Part shown: positions 56,215 to 64,000 of the stretch, one piece after another
Layout of the letters: every line of letters starts with the position of its first letter
Position numbering within the stretch: the first letter of the stretch is position 1
Translations under genes and position numbers: made by a program
Assembly (NCBI GenBank): GCA_963832725.1
Contig: CAWHVG010000007.1
Coordinates: 248,001-312,000, forward strand
Length of the DNA: 64,000 nt
Source of the DNA: JAEZBP01 sp963832725
Lineage (GTDB): Bacteria > Myxococcota_A > Polyangia > Polyangiales > Sandaracinaceae
Reading direction: 5' to 3'
Notes under the pieces: generated by a model
Told to the model about the DNA's origin: nothing
What the model saw: only the letters and a program-made list of their open reading frames with translations
The model's database searches: none

Positions 56215-57569
56215 ATGAGCGCTGACGAGTCAGCCCCCAGCCCCTCCGATCGGGTCCCGACCAAGCCCGAAGGGGGGGCTCCGCGCCGCGCCCCGCGCGA
56301 GTCGTCCATCCCATCGTCCATCCCGCCCGGGATTCACGCAGGGGTGCTCCTCGACGAGACCTACGAGCTGGTGCGTCCGCTCGGCGAGGGCGCGATGGGC
56401 ATGGTCTACCTCGGCCGAGACGTCCGGCTCGAGCGCGAGGTCGCCATCAAGTTCATCCAGCCGGAGATGGTGCGCAGCGAAGAGGCGCACGAGCGCTTCC
56501 TCCGCGAGGCGCGGACCATGGCCCGCGTGCGGCACGAGAACGTCGTGGAGATCTACACCTACGGCGAGCTCTTGGGCTCCCCCTACTTCGTGATGGAGTA
56601 CGTGCCGGGCACGAACGTCGACGAGTGGCTGCGCATCCACGGGCAGCCGCACCTCTCGATCGACGAGTCGATTCGGGATCCTCGACCAGGTCTGCCGCGG
56701 CGTGTCCGCCATCCACGCCGCCGGCGCGGTCCACCGCGATTCTCAAGCCCGGCAACGTGCTGATCGGCCCGGCGTTCCGGGTGGCCGTGGCCGACCTGGG
56801 ACTGGCGAAGCTGGGCGGTCCACCCCTCGACGAGAGCAAGGAGACCATCAGCGGCACGCCGGCCTACATGGCGCCGGAGGTGATCCTCGGCACGCCGCTC
56901 TCGCGGGAGCTCGAGACCCGGGCCGACGTGTACTCGTTGGGTGTGATGGCGTTCGAGCTCTTCACCGGCTCGCTGCCCTTCGAACACCACGACGCGACCG
57001 ACATGATGCTCGCCCAGGTCGACGAGCCGCCCCCGACGCCCAGCGAGCTGCGCGAGGATTTGCCTGCCGGGTTCGACGAGGTCCTGCTGGCGGCGCTGGA
57101 GAAGGATCCACACCATCGGACGCCGACCGCGGAGGCGTTCCAGCGCGCTCTGCTCGAGGCGCGAGAGCAGGCCAGCGCCCCGTCGCGCGCTCTCTCCGTG
57201 CTCGTCGCCGACGACGACGCCGACTTCCGCGCGCTCGTCGAGGAGACCCTCCGCTTCGCCTTCCCCGACGCCGAGGTCGTGACCGTCCCCGACGGCGACA
57301 CGGCCCTGCGAGTCGCGGAGCGCCGGCCCGCGTCGCTGGCCATCGTCGACCTCGACATGCCCGGCCTCAACGGCGTGGAGCTCACGGCGGCCATCCGGGC
57401 CACGCCCCACCTGGAGCGGATGCCCATCCTGGTGGTCACCGCCACCGGCGGCGCGCCCGACTGGCAGCTCTTGCAGTCGCTCGGCGCGGACGGCTTCCTG
57501 GTCAAACCAATCGATCCCGTCAGCCTCATCGCGCTCGCTCGCCGCACCCTCGATCACGGCCGCGACTGA
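56215..57569 (+). CDS. Ser/Thr kinase fused to a C-terminal receiver domain (two frameshifts)
   Basis: About 450 residues. A Pro/Ser-rich N-terminus leads to a kinase domain (YELVRPLGEGAMGMVYLGRD, VAIKFI, HENVVEIYTYGELLGSPYFV, then VCRGVSAIHAAGAVHRD). The Gly loop, ATP lysine, HRD and PGNVLI are present; the metal motif is ADLGLAK (DLG). GTPAYMAPE ends the activation segment. After residue 320 a receiver domain follows: LVADDDADFRALVEETLRFA, Asp in AIVDLDMPGLNG, Thr in ILVVTAT and Lys in FLVKPIDP. Frame changes lie near 56677 and 56740. Kinase-REC fusion plus the divergent HPt-REC gene suggest cross-talk between eukaryotic-like and two-component signalling. Confidence 0.85.
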
Positions 57570-57627
57570 CGGCGTCTCGCGCTCTCCGAACACGGGCCGC
57601 GCTCGCGGGCTCGGGGGTTCGCATCGT

Positions 57628-57737
57628 GTGCCGTGCGGTTTCTCGTCGGGGCACACCAATCGGCGAGGTCCTTGGCTCGCACCCCGTGCCGCGCGGCTCT
57701 CCTCGGGGCACACCGATCGGCGAGGTCCCTGGCGCGT
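57628..57737. repeat. Imperfect direct repeat of about 52 bp
   Basis: Two related copies start at 57628 and 57686 (period 58 bp). The shared part includes GGGGCACACC followed by ATCGGCGAGGTCC. They sit in the 198-bp space between the kinase-REC gene and the nucleotide carrier gene. Their role is unknown; the spacing could suit a regulatory or duplicated intergenic element. Confidence 0.75.
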
Positions 57738-57767
57738 GCTCGCCGCGGGGTGCGCTCCTTGCAGCGC

Positions 57768-59075
57768 ATGAAAGCGTTGCAGGCTCCCTGGACGGTGTTG
57801 TCGCGCCTCACGCGCCGGGAGCGCCTCGAGATCGCGCTGCTCGGGACGTGGTTCTTCTTCATGATCGCCACGCTCTCGCTGCTGAAGCCCTCGAGGACCG
57901 CGTCCCTGCTCGCGCACCTCGGCGCGGTGGAGCTGCCCCTCGTCCGCTTCGGCTCGGTCCTCGCGGTCGGGCTGGTCGTCGCCCTCTACTCGCGGATCGT
58001 GAACCGCTTCACCCGCCTCGACGTCGCCCGCGGCGCGGCGCTGATCTTCGCCCTGGCCCTCGTCGCGCTCTTCGCGGTCCTCCAAATCGGCGGGCCGGCT
58101 GTCGCCGCGCAGCGCTGGTTCGTGTGGGCCGTCTTCATCCTGGTCGACATCTACTCGACGGTGATGATCACGATCTTCTGGACCTACACGAACGATGTCG
58201 TCACCCGCGACCAGGCGGACGCGCTCTACGGCCCGATCGGCCTCGGCGGGATCCTGGGCGGCATCGCCGGCGGCGCTGTGGTGGACGGGTTGGTCTCGGC
58301 CATCGGTCCCGTGTTCCTGCTCCTCGTGTGCGCGTTCATCGTGGCCGGCTGCGGTGGGCTGGCCTGGCTGACCGAAGCGGTGCTGAAGCCGCCGCCGCGC
58401 GCGATCGAGGCGAACGGATCCTCGGTCATGGACGGCGCGCGGCTGGTGTGGCGAAGCCGCTACCTCTCGTTGATCGTCGGCATCGTCGTCGGCTACGAGC
58501 TCGCCGCCACGACCACCGACTTCGTGGTCAACGTGGTCTTCGAGCGGGCGTTTCACGGCGAGGCCGAGCTGGCGCGAATGACCGGTCGTCTGGGCTGGAT
58601 CGTCAGCGCCACCGCGCTCGTCTCGCAGCTCGTGCTCGTGCCGATCCTGCTGCCCCGGAAGCGGGCCGCGTTGCTCTTGCCGCCCATCGTCATGGCCGCC
58701 GCGTCCGTCGGTCTGCTCGCCATGCCGGTGGTGGCGATGGCGCTGACGCTCTCGGCCAGCGATCGTGGTTTGAACTACTCGCTGCAGCAGGCCACCAAGG
58801 AGACTCTCTACGTGCCTTTGAGCGACGCCGAGCGCTACAAAGCCAAGGCGTTCATCGACATGCTGACCGACCGGGCGGCCAAGGCGCTCGCGTCCGTCGC
58901 GTTGATCGCCATCATCGCCGTAGCAGGCCCCTCGATCCCGGCGTCTCTGGTGGTCGCGCTCATCGCGCTCGTCGTGTGGGCCCTGTCGGCGAACGCGCTA
59001 GGATCCGCCTACCGCCGCGTCGTGGGGCGGGCCAAGGACCCCCTCCCACGGCAAGCGCCGCCGCCCTCGCGATGA
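57768..59075 (+). CDS. Npt1/Npt2-family nucleotide transporter-like membrane protein
   Basis: A 435-residue protein with about 11-12 membrane helices (IALLGTWFFFMIATLSLL, FGSVLAVGLVVALYSRIV, GAALIFALALVALFAVL, and others). Hallmarks of the ATP/ADP translocase-like carriers are present: FWTYTNDVVTRDQADALYGP, IGLGGILGGIAGGAVVDG, and QQATKETLYVPLSDAERYKA followed by KAFIDMLTDRAAKA. The family was first known from obligate intracellular bacteria, where it exchanges ATP for ADP. Many free-living bacteria have relatives with unknown function, so a nucleotide substrate is not assured. The ATG at 57768 directly precedes KALQAPWTVLSRLTRRER. Confidence 0.82.
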   Translation: MKALQAPWTVLSRLTRRERLEIALLGTWFFFMIATLSLLKPSRTASLLAHLGAVELPLVRFGSVLAVGLVVALYSRIVNRFTRLDVARGAALIFALALVALFAVLQIGGPAVAAQRWFVWAVFILVDIYSTVMITIFWTYTNDVVTRDQADALYGPIGLGGILGGIAGGAVVDGLVSAIGPVFLLLVCAFIVAGCGGLAWLTEAVLKPPPRAIEANGSSVMDGARLVWRSRYLSLIVGIVVGYELAATTTDFVVNVVFERAFHGEAELARMTGRLGWIVSATALVSQLVLVPILLPRKRAALLLPPIVMAAASVGLLAMPVVAMALTLSASDRGLNYSLQQATKETLYVPLSDAERYKAKAFIDMLTDRAAKALASVALIAIIAVAGPSIPASLVVALIALVVWALSANALGSAYRRVVGRAKDPLPRQAPPPSR

Positions 59076-59138
59076 GGGCGTGACCGGGGGCGCGTCGCGG
59101 AGAGCTCTCCCCCGCGCCGCGCTCCAGTCGATTTGGCG

Positions 59139-59885
59139 TCAGCGGCGCTGCCAGTGACCGGGGGTGAACACCCACTCGTTGCCACGCTGGGTCCAGCTGT
59201 GCGCCACCCACACGTGGCCGTGTCGGGCGCGCTCCCAACGGCCGTCGACCCACACGTACTGTTGGCCGTTCCAGGCCCAGTAGCCGGCGATCCACACGGC
59301 GCCCCGATGCGGGGGTCGAGGCCGAGCGGCTCGCCGGGGAGGCGGTGGCGCCCGGCGGACGACGACCGCCCGAGGAACGGGCGGCGCCGCGACCACCACC
59401 GGCGCCGGCGCGGGCTGGACGACGACGCGACCGCGAGGCTGGACGACGACGCGACCGCGGGGCGGCGGCTGGGCGACGACGCGACCACGAGGCTGGACGA
59501 CGACGCGACCGCGGGGGGGCGGCTGGGCGACGACGCGACCGCGAGGCTGGACGACGACGCGACCGCGGGGGGGCGGCTGGGCGACGACGCGACCGCGCGG
59601 CGCGGGCGCGGGGCGGGCTTCGACCCGCGCACGAGGCGGCGGCTGCCCCGGCCCGACGTGCACGACGCTCGAGCCCCGGCGCGGCGGGGGCCTCCGCTCT
59701 CGCTCGGTGTGCACGACGGTGCGCCCACCGCGCGGACCTTCGCGCACGACGGTGCGTCGTCCCCGCTCGGTGTGCACGACGGTGCGCCCGCCGCGCGGGC
59801 CCTCGCGGACCACCGTCCGTCCTCGCTGGGCGGCGCCCATCGCCGGCAGCCCGACGATGGCGCACGCCAGCAGCACCGGGATCAC
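59139..59885 (-). CDS. YXWXGX-box repeat protein with Pro/Arg/Val-rich tandem repeats
   Basis: Predicted exported protein of 248 residues. A GTG start at 59885 gives a signal (VLLACAIVGLPAMGAAQ), then RGRTVVREGPRGG repeats, a low-complexity region of PRGRVVVQ and PRGRVVAQPP units (period 54 bp, about 59430-59600) and a C-terminal YXWXGX-type part: GAVWIAGYWAWNGQQYVWVD, GRWERARHGHVWVAHSW and FTPGHWQRR. YXWXGX-box proteins are envelope proteins of unknown role. The strongly basic repeat could bind polyanions. It is convergent with the carrier gene upstream on the plus strand. Confidence 0.78.
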   Translation of the reverse strand: MIPVLLACAIVGLPAMGAAQRGRTVVREGPRGGRTVVHTERGRRTVVREGPRGGRTVVHTERERRPPPRRGSSVVHVGPGQPPPRARVEARPAPAPRGRVVAQPPPRGRVVVQPRGRVVAQPPPRGRVVVQPRGRVVAQPPPRGRVVVQPRGRVVVQPAPAPVVVAAPPVPRAVVVRRAPPPPRRAARPRPPHRGAVWIAGYWAWNGQQYVWVDGRWERARHGHVWVAHSWTQRGNEWVFTPGHWQRR

Positions 59886-60132
59886 CCGGATCTTCGAATC
59901 GATTCATTGCGTCCTCCGATTCGCGACGCATGCACGCCGCGCCGCCAGGATAACCGATGCCCGTGCTTCCCTTCGCCGGGGGCGGCGCGTCCGCCGGCAT
60001 CGGTCCCTCGAAGTGCTCGACGCGCGCGAGGCCCGGAAGCTTCAACGCGGCCGGCGCGTCGAGCGACACCCGGCGCGCGCCCTCGGGCGGAAGGTCTCTC
60101 GCGGAGTGCGCCGACGGACGTCGAGACGCGCC

Positions 60133-60612
60133 TCAGCGGAGCCCGGCGCGGCTGGCGGCGAGGTGGGTGATGGCGATGGCCAGCGCGTCGGTCGCGTCTT
60201 CACCGGGCAGCTCTTTCAGGCCGAGCATCGCGCCGACGACCCGCGCGATCTGCGTCTTGTCGGCCGCGCCCCGCCCCGCCACCGTGCGTTTCACCAGCGC
60301 CGGCGGGTACTCGGCGAGCGGGAGCTGCCGCTTGGCCACCAGGAGCAGGACGACACCGCGCACGTGCCCGAGCTTGATCGCCGCGTTGGCGTGCTTGGCG
60401 TAGAAGATGTCCTCGACTGCGATCACGTCGGGGCGATGCTCCTCGACCAGCCCGTCGAGCCGGTCGAAGACGATCTCCAGGCGGTCCGCGAGCGGGTCGG
60501 CGGGCCGCAGGCGGATCACGCCGGCACCGAGGGCCACCATCCCGCTCCGCCGCCGCTCCGCCACGCCCCACCCGGTCTTGCGCGTGCCTGGATCGATCCC
60601 GAGAACGCGCAC
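60133..60612 (-). CDS. ruvC: Holliday-junction endonuclease RuvC
   Basis: Resolves Holliday junctions during recombination with RuvAB. 159 residues, normal size. MRVLGIDPGTRKTGWGV (catalytic Asp in GIDPG), VIAVEDIFYAKHANAAIKLG (Glu) and PGEDATDALAIAITHLAAS (Asp pair) carry the catalytic acidic residues. GHVRGVVLL and VKRTVAGRGAADKTQIARVV are also typical. The GTG at 60612 is preceded by GAGG. No ruvA or ruvB is in the window. The frame is intact. Confidence 0.95.
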   Translation of the reverse strand: MRVLGIDPGTRKTGWGVAERRRSGMVALGAGVIRLRPADPLADRLEIVFDRLDGLVEEHRPDVIAVEDIFYAKHANAAIKLGHVRGVVLLLVAKRQLPLAEYPPALVKRTVAGRGAADKTQIARVVGAMLGLKELPGEDATDALAIAITHLAASRAGLR

Positions 60613-60841
60613 GTCTACCTCGCGGGTCGCGGAGCGAAGGGAAGGGGTTGAAGCGACTCGGGCATCCGTCTCGGCGGCGGCGACGATAGAGAAGCCGCGC
60701 CCGACCCGTCAACGTGCGCGCCGCCGATCCGGCGGGGAGAGCCGCGTCGAGTGAGGCGGTGCGCGACGACATCTTCCGGTTGGCACCGACTCCCTGTGCT
60801 TAGGTCCTCTCTCGAGGCATCTCGAGATGGAGGGCTCGGTC

Positions 60842-61090
60842 ATGCGACAGGTGCGCGCTTGGATCTCGGTCGTTTTCGCCGTCGGCGGGCTCGCGGGGTG
60901 TGCCGTCGGCCCGCCCGCTCCCATGGAGACGACCACCGGCAAGAAGGCCCAGCCCGCCGAGCCCCAGACGAGCGGTGGATCCGCCTACCACACCACTCCC
61001 TTCACCGAGGACGAGGGAACGAGCGTCGTCCCCTACGGGGGCAACTACCTCGCCCAAGACCCGTACACCAGCGAGAGCGACTACTACTGA
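60842..61090 (+). CDS. Small lipoprotein
   Basis: An 82-residue protein. The signal AWISVVFAVGGLAGC ends in a lipobox. The mature part is short, rich in Pro, Thr, Ser, Gly, Asp and Tyr (YHTTPFTEDEGTSVVPYGGN, YTSESDYY). GGAGGG lies seven bases before the ATG at 60842, so this start is preferred over an ATG at 60827. It has no recognised domain and is likely a surface or outer-membrane lipoprotein. Confidence 0.72.
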   Translation: MRQVRAWISVVFAVGGLAGCAVGPPAPMETTTGKKAQPAEPQTSGGSAYHTTPFTEDEGTSVVPYGGNYLAQDPYTSESDYY

Positions 61091-61137
61091 TGCGCGCCGA
61101 GACCCCTCGGCATTGACGCAGGGTGTCGAGCGCGAGG

Positions 61138-62820
61138 ATGCTCCCGGCCATGTTCGAGCTGCCCCCCGCGCCGCGCCTCACCGGCCCGGTCCTCCGCTCC
61201 GTCGTCGCCGCCACCGCCGCCGAGCCCGTCCGCCGCGCCGCGAGCATGCTGATGCGCAAGGAGCTCGGCATGGAGGCGGCGCTCGCGCTGCCGGCGGGGC
61301 TGAGGCAGGACCAGCCCCTCGACGTGAAGCCGATCCGCGCTCGCGATCGCCACCTGCGCGCGTCCGACGAGCTCCCGCTCCCTTCGTCGTCGTCGATCCT
61401 GCCCAACGCGACCGCCTGGCAGGCGCGCTTCCGCGACGCGCGCACAACGCCGAGCGCCGTGTGCGAGCGAGCTTTCGCCGAGGCTCGGCGGCTGGCCAGC
61501 GCCACGCCCTCGATGCGGGTCCTCTGTGAGCCAGACGCCGAAGGCGCGATGCGCGACGCGCAGGCGAGCGCCGAACGGTGGGCTGCGGGGGAGCCGATCG
61601 GGCCGCTCGACGGTGTCGCGGTGCCGGTGAAGGAAGAGGTCGACATCGAGGGGATCGGCTATCGACTGGGCACCTCGTTCATCCCGCGCTCGCAGGCGAG
61701 CTCGGACTCCACCGTGGTGCGCCGCCTGCGGGCGGCCGGTGCGATCGTCCTCGGTCAGACGCCGATGACCGAGATGGGAATGTCGCCGCTCGGCGGCAAC
61801 GTGAACCGGGACATGCCGCGCAACGCCCACGCCGCCGACCGGCTGGCGGGCGGCAGCTCGACGGGCAGCGCGGTCGCCGTGGCCACGGGGCTGGCGCCGG
61901 TGGCTTTGGGCACGGACGGCGGCGGCTCGATCCGCATCCCCGCGTGCTTCAACGGCGTCTTCGGCATCAAGCCGACCTTCGGCCGGGTGTCGCGCCACGG
62001 CGACGGCTTCAGCGGTACGGTGGATCACCTCGGCCCGATCGGCGCCTCGGCCTACGACCTCGCCGTCTTCTTGGAGGCGGTCGCCGGTGCCGACCCGGAG
62101 GATCCGCTCACCCACCAGACGCCCGCCGTCGCGCCGGGCGAGCTGGTGAGCGCGGTCGCTCGAGGTGTGCGCGGGCTGCGCATCGGCGTCCTGGAGCGGG
62201 AGATCGACGACGCGGCGCCGGAGGTGGCCCAGGCCTGCCGCGAAGCGCTCCGCGCGCTGGAGTCGGAGGGTGCCGAGCTGGTCACGGTCGACCTCCCGCT
62301 CGCGCCGCACGCGCCGGGCATCGGATATTTGACCATCGGCCTCGAGACCTACACCGCGCTCCTCGACGCGCGCCGGCACCACTTCGACGAGATGGGGCTC
62401 GACCTGCAGCTCCTCTGCCGGGTGATGAGCGCCATGCGGGCGGACGACTACCTCGACGCGCAGTGTCTGCGGGCGACGCTGCGCCTGCAGGCCGCGGAGC
62501 TCCTGCGGGAGGTGGACGTGCTCGCGCTCCCGACCACCGTGAACGTGGCGCCTCCGGTCAGCGATGCGGACATGAGCCTCGGTTTCGCCGACACGCCGGC
62601 CATCGGGGACGCGTGCCGCTACGCGTTCCTCGGCAACCTGACCGGCTTGCCCGCGGGCACGGCGCCGGTGGGAAGCGGCGAGGCGGGGCTGCCGGTCGGG
62701 CTGCAGATCATGGGTGACGCCTTCGACGAGGGCACGGTGCTCTCGGTCCTCGCTCACCTCGAGCGCATCGGCGTCGCAGAAGTCCGCGCGCCCCGGATCC
62801 CGGTCCACCCGCTGGGCTGA
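61138..62820 (+). CDS. Amidase signature family enzyme
   Basis: About 560 residues. The catalytic Ser-cisSer-Lys triad is visible: Lys in VPVKEEVDIEG, cis-Ser in GGSSTGSAVAVATGL and nucleophile Ser in LGTDGGGSIRIPAC. The pattern FGIKPTFGRVSRHG follows, then a C-terminal region with LTGLPAGTAPVG and GLPVGLQIMG. This is the GatA/amidase fold. The N-terminal 90 residues are extra to the minimal amidase. No gatB or gatC is adjacent, so it is probably not the tRNA amidotransferase subunit, but an acylamide hydrolase of unknown substrate. The start is ambiguous: 61123 (GTG), 61138 and 61150 (ATG) are all possible. Confidence 0.85.
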   Translation: MLPAMFELPPAPRLTGPVLRSVVAATAAEPVRRAASMLMRKELGMEAALALPAGLRQDQPLDVKPIRARDRHLRASDELPLPSSSSILPNATAWQARFRDARTTPSAVCERAFAEARRLASATPSMRVLCEPDAEGAMRDAQASAERWAAGEPIGPLDGVAVPVKEEVDIEGIGYRLGTSFIPRSQASSDSTVVRRLRAAGAIVLGQTPMTEMGMSPLGGNVNRDMPRNAHAADRLAGGSSTGSAVAVATGLAPVALGTDGGGSIRIPACFNGVFGIKPTFGRVSRHGDGFSGTVDHLGPIGASAYDLAVFLEAVAGADPEDPLTHQTPAVAPGELVSAVARGVRGLRIGVLEREIDDAAPEVAQACREALRALESEGAELVTVDLPLAPHAPGIGYLTIGLETYTALLDARRHHFDEMGLDLQLLCRVMSAMRADDYLDAQCLRATLRLQAAELLREVDVLALPTTVNVAPPVSDADMSLGFADTPAIGDACRYAFLGNLTGLPAGTAPVGSGEAGLPVGLQIMGDAFDEGTVLSVLAHLERIGVAEVRAPRIPVHPLG

Positions 62821-62907
62821 GCGCGCCGTTCGCCGTGCATTTCCAAGCGGACGAGCAGATGACTCGACCCGTGATCGCCGCCGTCGAGATTATCGGGATA
62901 CGGCGCA

Positions 62908-64000
62908 TCAGAAGATGCCGAGGCGGAGCGTGATCCGATGTGCGGTCGCGTCGATGCTCTCCACGTCGAAGAGGACCGTGTAGGCCAACGTCAAAGGCCC
63001 GTAGGTCGCTCGCAGGGTCAGCAGCGGTCGGGTCAGGATCCGGTCGCTGTCGTGGGTCACCCCGTACGTGCTCACGGCGCAGCGGCTCATCGTCGGATCG
63101 CAGCTCGGATTCGTCAGCATGAGCTCCTGGTTCGTCCGGCTGACGTGGTCGTTGCCGACCGAGATGCCGCCCGCCAGCTCGAAGAAGATCGGGAAGCCGT
63201 CGATGCGCAGCCGGTAGCCGACGTCCGCTTCGGCCGCGAAGCGATTGCCGCCGAGCTGGGTTCCGCCGTCCGCCAGCGTCTGCGGCAGTCGGATGGACGC
63301 GATCCCGCGTAGTGTGGCCACGAACTGGTCGAAGACCGCTCCCCAGAGTGCGAGCTGCAGCCCCACGAAGTGCGATGGGTAGGGCCCGGCGATCGTGTAG
63401 CTGAGCCCGACGTCGAACCCGAACTGAAAGGGATCGCGTGGATCGCCCGCGTCGCGCGGCGTCTCGTGACTGAGCGCGACGAGGTGCTCGACCGGCACCG
63501 CGAGCCCGACGGACGAGCCCCGCGGTACCGCGAACGTCACGCCCACCACCCGACCGTGGCGGTCGAGGAGGGGCCCGCCCGAGCTTCCCGGCGACACCAG
63601 CGCGTCGTGTACCAGTCGGTCGAGGGTGCGCTCGGCCACGATGCCGCGCGTCACGGCCAGGTCGTAGGCGCCGTCTCCCTCCGGGCCGACCGGGAAGCCC
63701 ACGCTGACCACCTCGGCGCCGACCGGCACCCGATCCAGGTCGGGCAACAAGGGAGGAACGCGCGCCGCTGCCGGCCCCGAGAGCTCCACCAGCGCGATGT
63801 CGTGCTCGTCGCTCATCGCCACCACCCGCACCGGGGCAATCGTTCCGTCGGCGAGCTCGGCGGCGAGACCGCGCGGGCAGGTCACGACGTGGCGTGCGGT
63901 GGCCACCCGGCCGGGCGGGCCGAAGCCGAACCCTGTGCCGTAGCGCTCGCCCTGGCAGCGCAGCACGACGAACGAGGAGCGGTGCCGGCGGTAGAGCGCG
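62908..64000 (-). CDS. Trypsin-like (S1C) protease with beta-rich C-terminus (cut by window edge)
   Basis: Partial gene; the N-terminus lies beyond the right edge. The visible part begins LYRRHRSSFVVLRCQGERYG, with TARHVVTCP (catalytic His), DEHDIALVEL (Asp) and VSPGSSGGPLLDRHG (nucleophile Ser), the S1C/HtrA arrangement. No PDZ domain follows. Instead about 170 residues of alternating beta strands occur (GFDVGLSYTIAGPYPSHFVG, LQLALWGAVFDQFV, YGPLTLAYTVLFDVE, HRITLRLGIF). These end with a Phe, like an outer-membrane barrel. A protease fused to a barrel would be unusual; a beta-sandwich is also possible. The stop is at 62908. Confidence 0.8.
   Translation of the reverse strand, partial: ALYRRHRSSFVVLRCQGERYGTGFGFGPPGRVATARHVVTCPRGLAAELADGTIAPVRVVAMSDEHDIALVELSGPAAARVPPLLPDLDRVPVGAEVVSVGFPVGPEGDGAYDLAVTRGIVAERTLDRLVHDALVSPGSSGGPLLDRHGRVVGVTFAVPRGSSVGLAVPVEHLVALSHETPRDAGDPRDPFQFGFDVGLSYTIAGPYPSHFVGLQLALWGAVFDQFVATLRGIASIRLPQTLADGGTQLGGNRFAAEADVGYRLRIDGFPIFFELAGGISVGNDHVSRTNQELMLTNPSCDPTMSRCAVSTYGVTHDSDRILTRPLLTLRATYGPLTLAYTVLFDVESIDATAHRITLRLGIF

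Noticed and set aside
57554..57871. A minus-strand protein with repeated KDLADWCAP-type segments
   Set aside because: The repeats come from a 58-bp duplicated intergenic sequence. It overlaps the start of the carrier gene and has no ribosome site.

Overview
The window is very GC-rich (about 70% by eye) and is most likely from a large-genome myxobacterium, probably of the Polyangiales/Sandaracinus type. The signs are many lipoproteins with Asp/Ala/Gly-rich linkers behind the lipobox, Cys-rich NCGACG-repeat lipoproteins, a C-terminus resembling a MYXO-CTERM sorting signal, Ser/Thr kinases fused to other signalling domains, and many regulators beside secreted hypothetical proteins. No rRNA, tRNA, CRISPR array or intact insertion sequence was seen.

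An important caveat is that the sequence carries more than 25 apparent frameshifts in 64 kb. They also hit housekeeping genes that should be intact (dnaK at least seven times, aceE twice, hrcA, aceF). This points to indel errors in the assembly, so genes described as frameshifted are treated as one locus each and not as true pseudogenes.

Layout. (1) 1-6.3 kb: an RND efflux set (permease cut by the window edge, membrane-fusion lipoprotein, TolC-like channel), then a PepSY lipoprotein with an acidic/His tandem repeat and an OmpR-type two-component pair. (2) 6.5-11 kb: pyruvate dehydrogenase E2 and E1 (aceF, aceE); upstream lies a 19-copy 21-bp minisatellite, then an OmpA-type lipoprotein. (3) 12.7-21.4 kb: cell-envelope and secreted proteins: a thioredoxin-like DUF255 lipoprotein, a GH114-type glycosidase, an esterase whose motif order is permuted, a PilZ protein and a TIG/lamin-tail lipoprotein. 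(4) 21.4-25 kb: a Sel1-like fragment, a desulforedoxin-like protein, a GAF-GGDEF cyclase and the remnant of a tyrosine recombinase. (5) 25-31.6 kb: a co-directional group of an ABC exporter with a C-terminal cyclic-nucleotide-binding domain, two UbiB/ABC1 kinases and two paralogous small basic proteins. (6) 31.8-37.9 kb: hypothetical proteins, a membrane Ser/Thr kinase, a YdeI-like protein and the MYXO-CTERM candidate.

(7) 37.9-48.2 kb: a type VI secretion cargo operon of vgrG, a DUF2169 adaptor, a low-GC candidate effector, a giant DUF2169-RHS fusion and a DUF6484-type protein, with stop/start overlaps between most of the genes. (8) 48.6-52.6 kb: an FtsB-like gene followed by hrcA-grpE-dnaK. 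(9) 52.6-64 kb: a secreted protein and a Cys-rich lipoprotein, divergent HPt-REC and kinase-REC signalling proteins, an Npt-type nucleotide carrier, ruvC, an amidase, and a trypsin-like protease with a beta-rich C-terminus that runs off the right edge.

The two clusters that most deserve follow-up are the T6SS cargo operon (37.9-48.2 kb) and the ABC-cNMP/UbiB/UbiB/small-protein cluster (25-31.6 kb).
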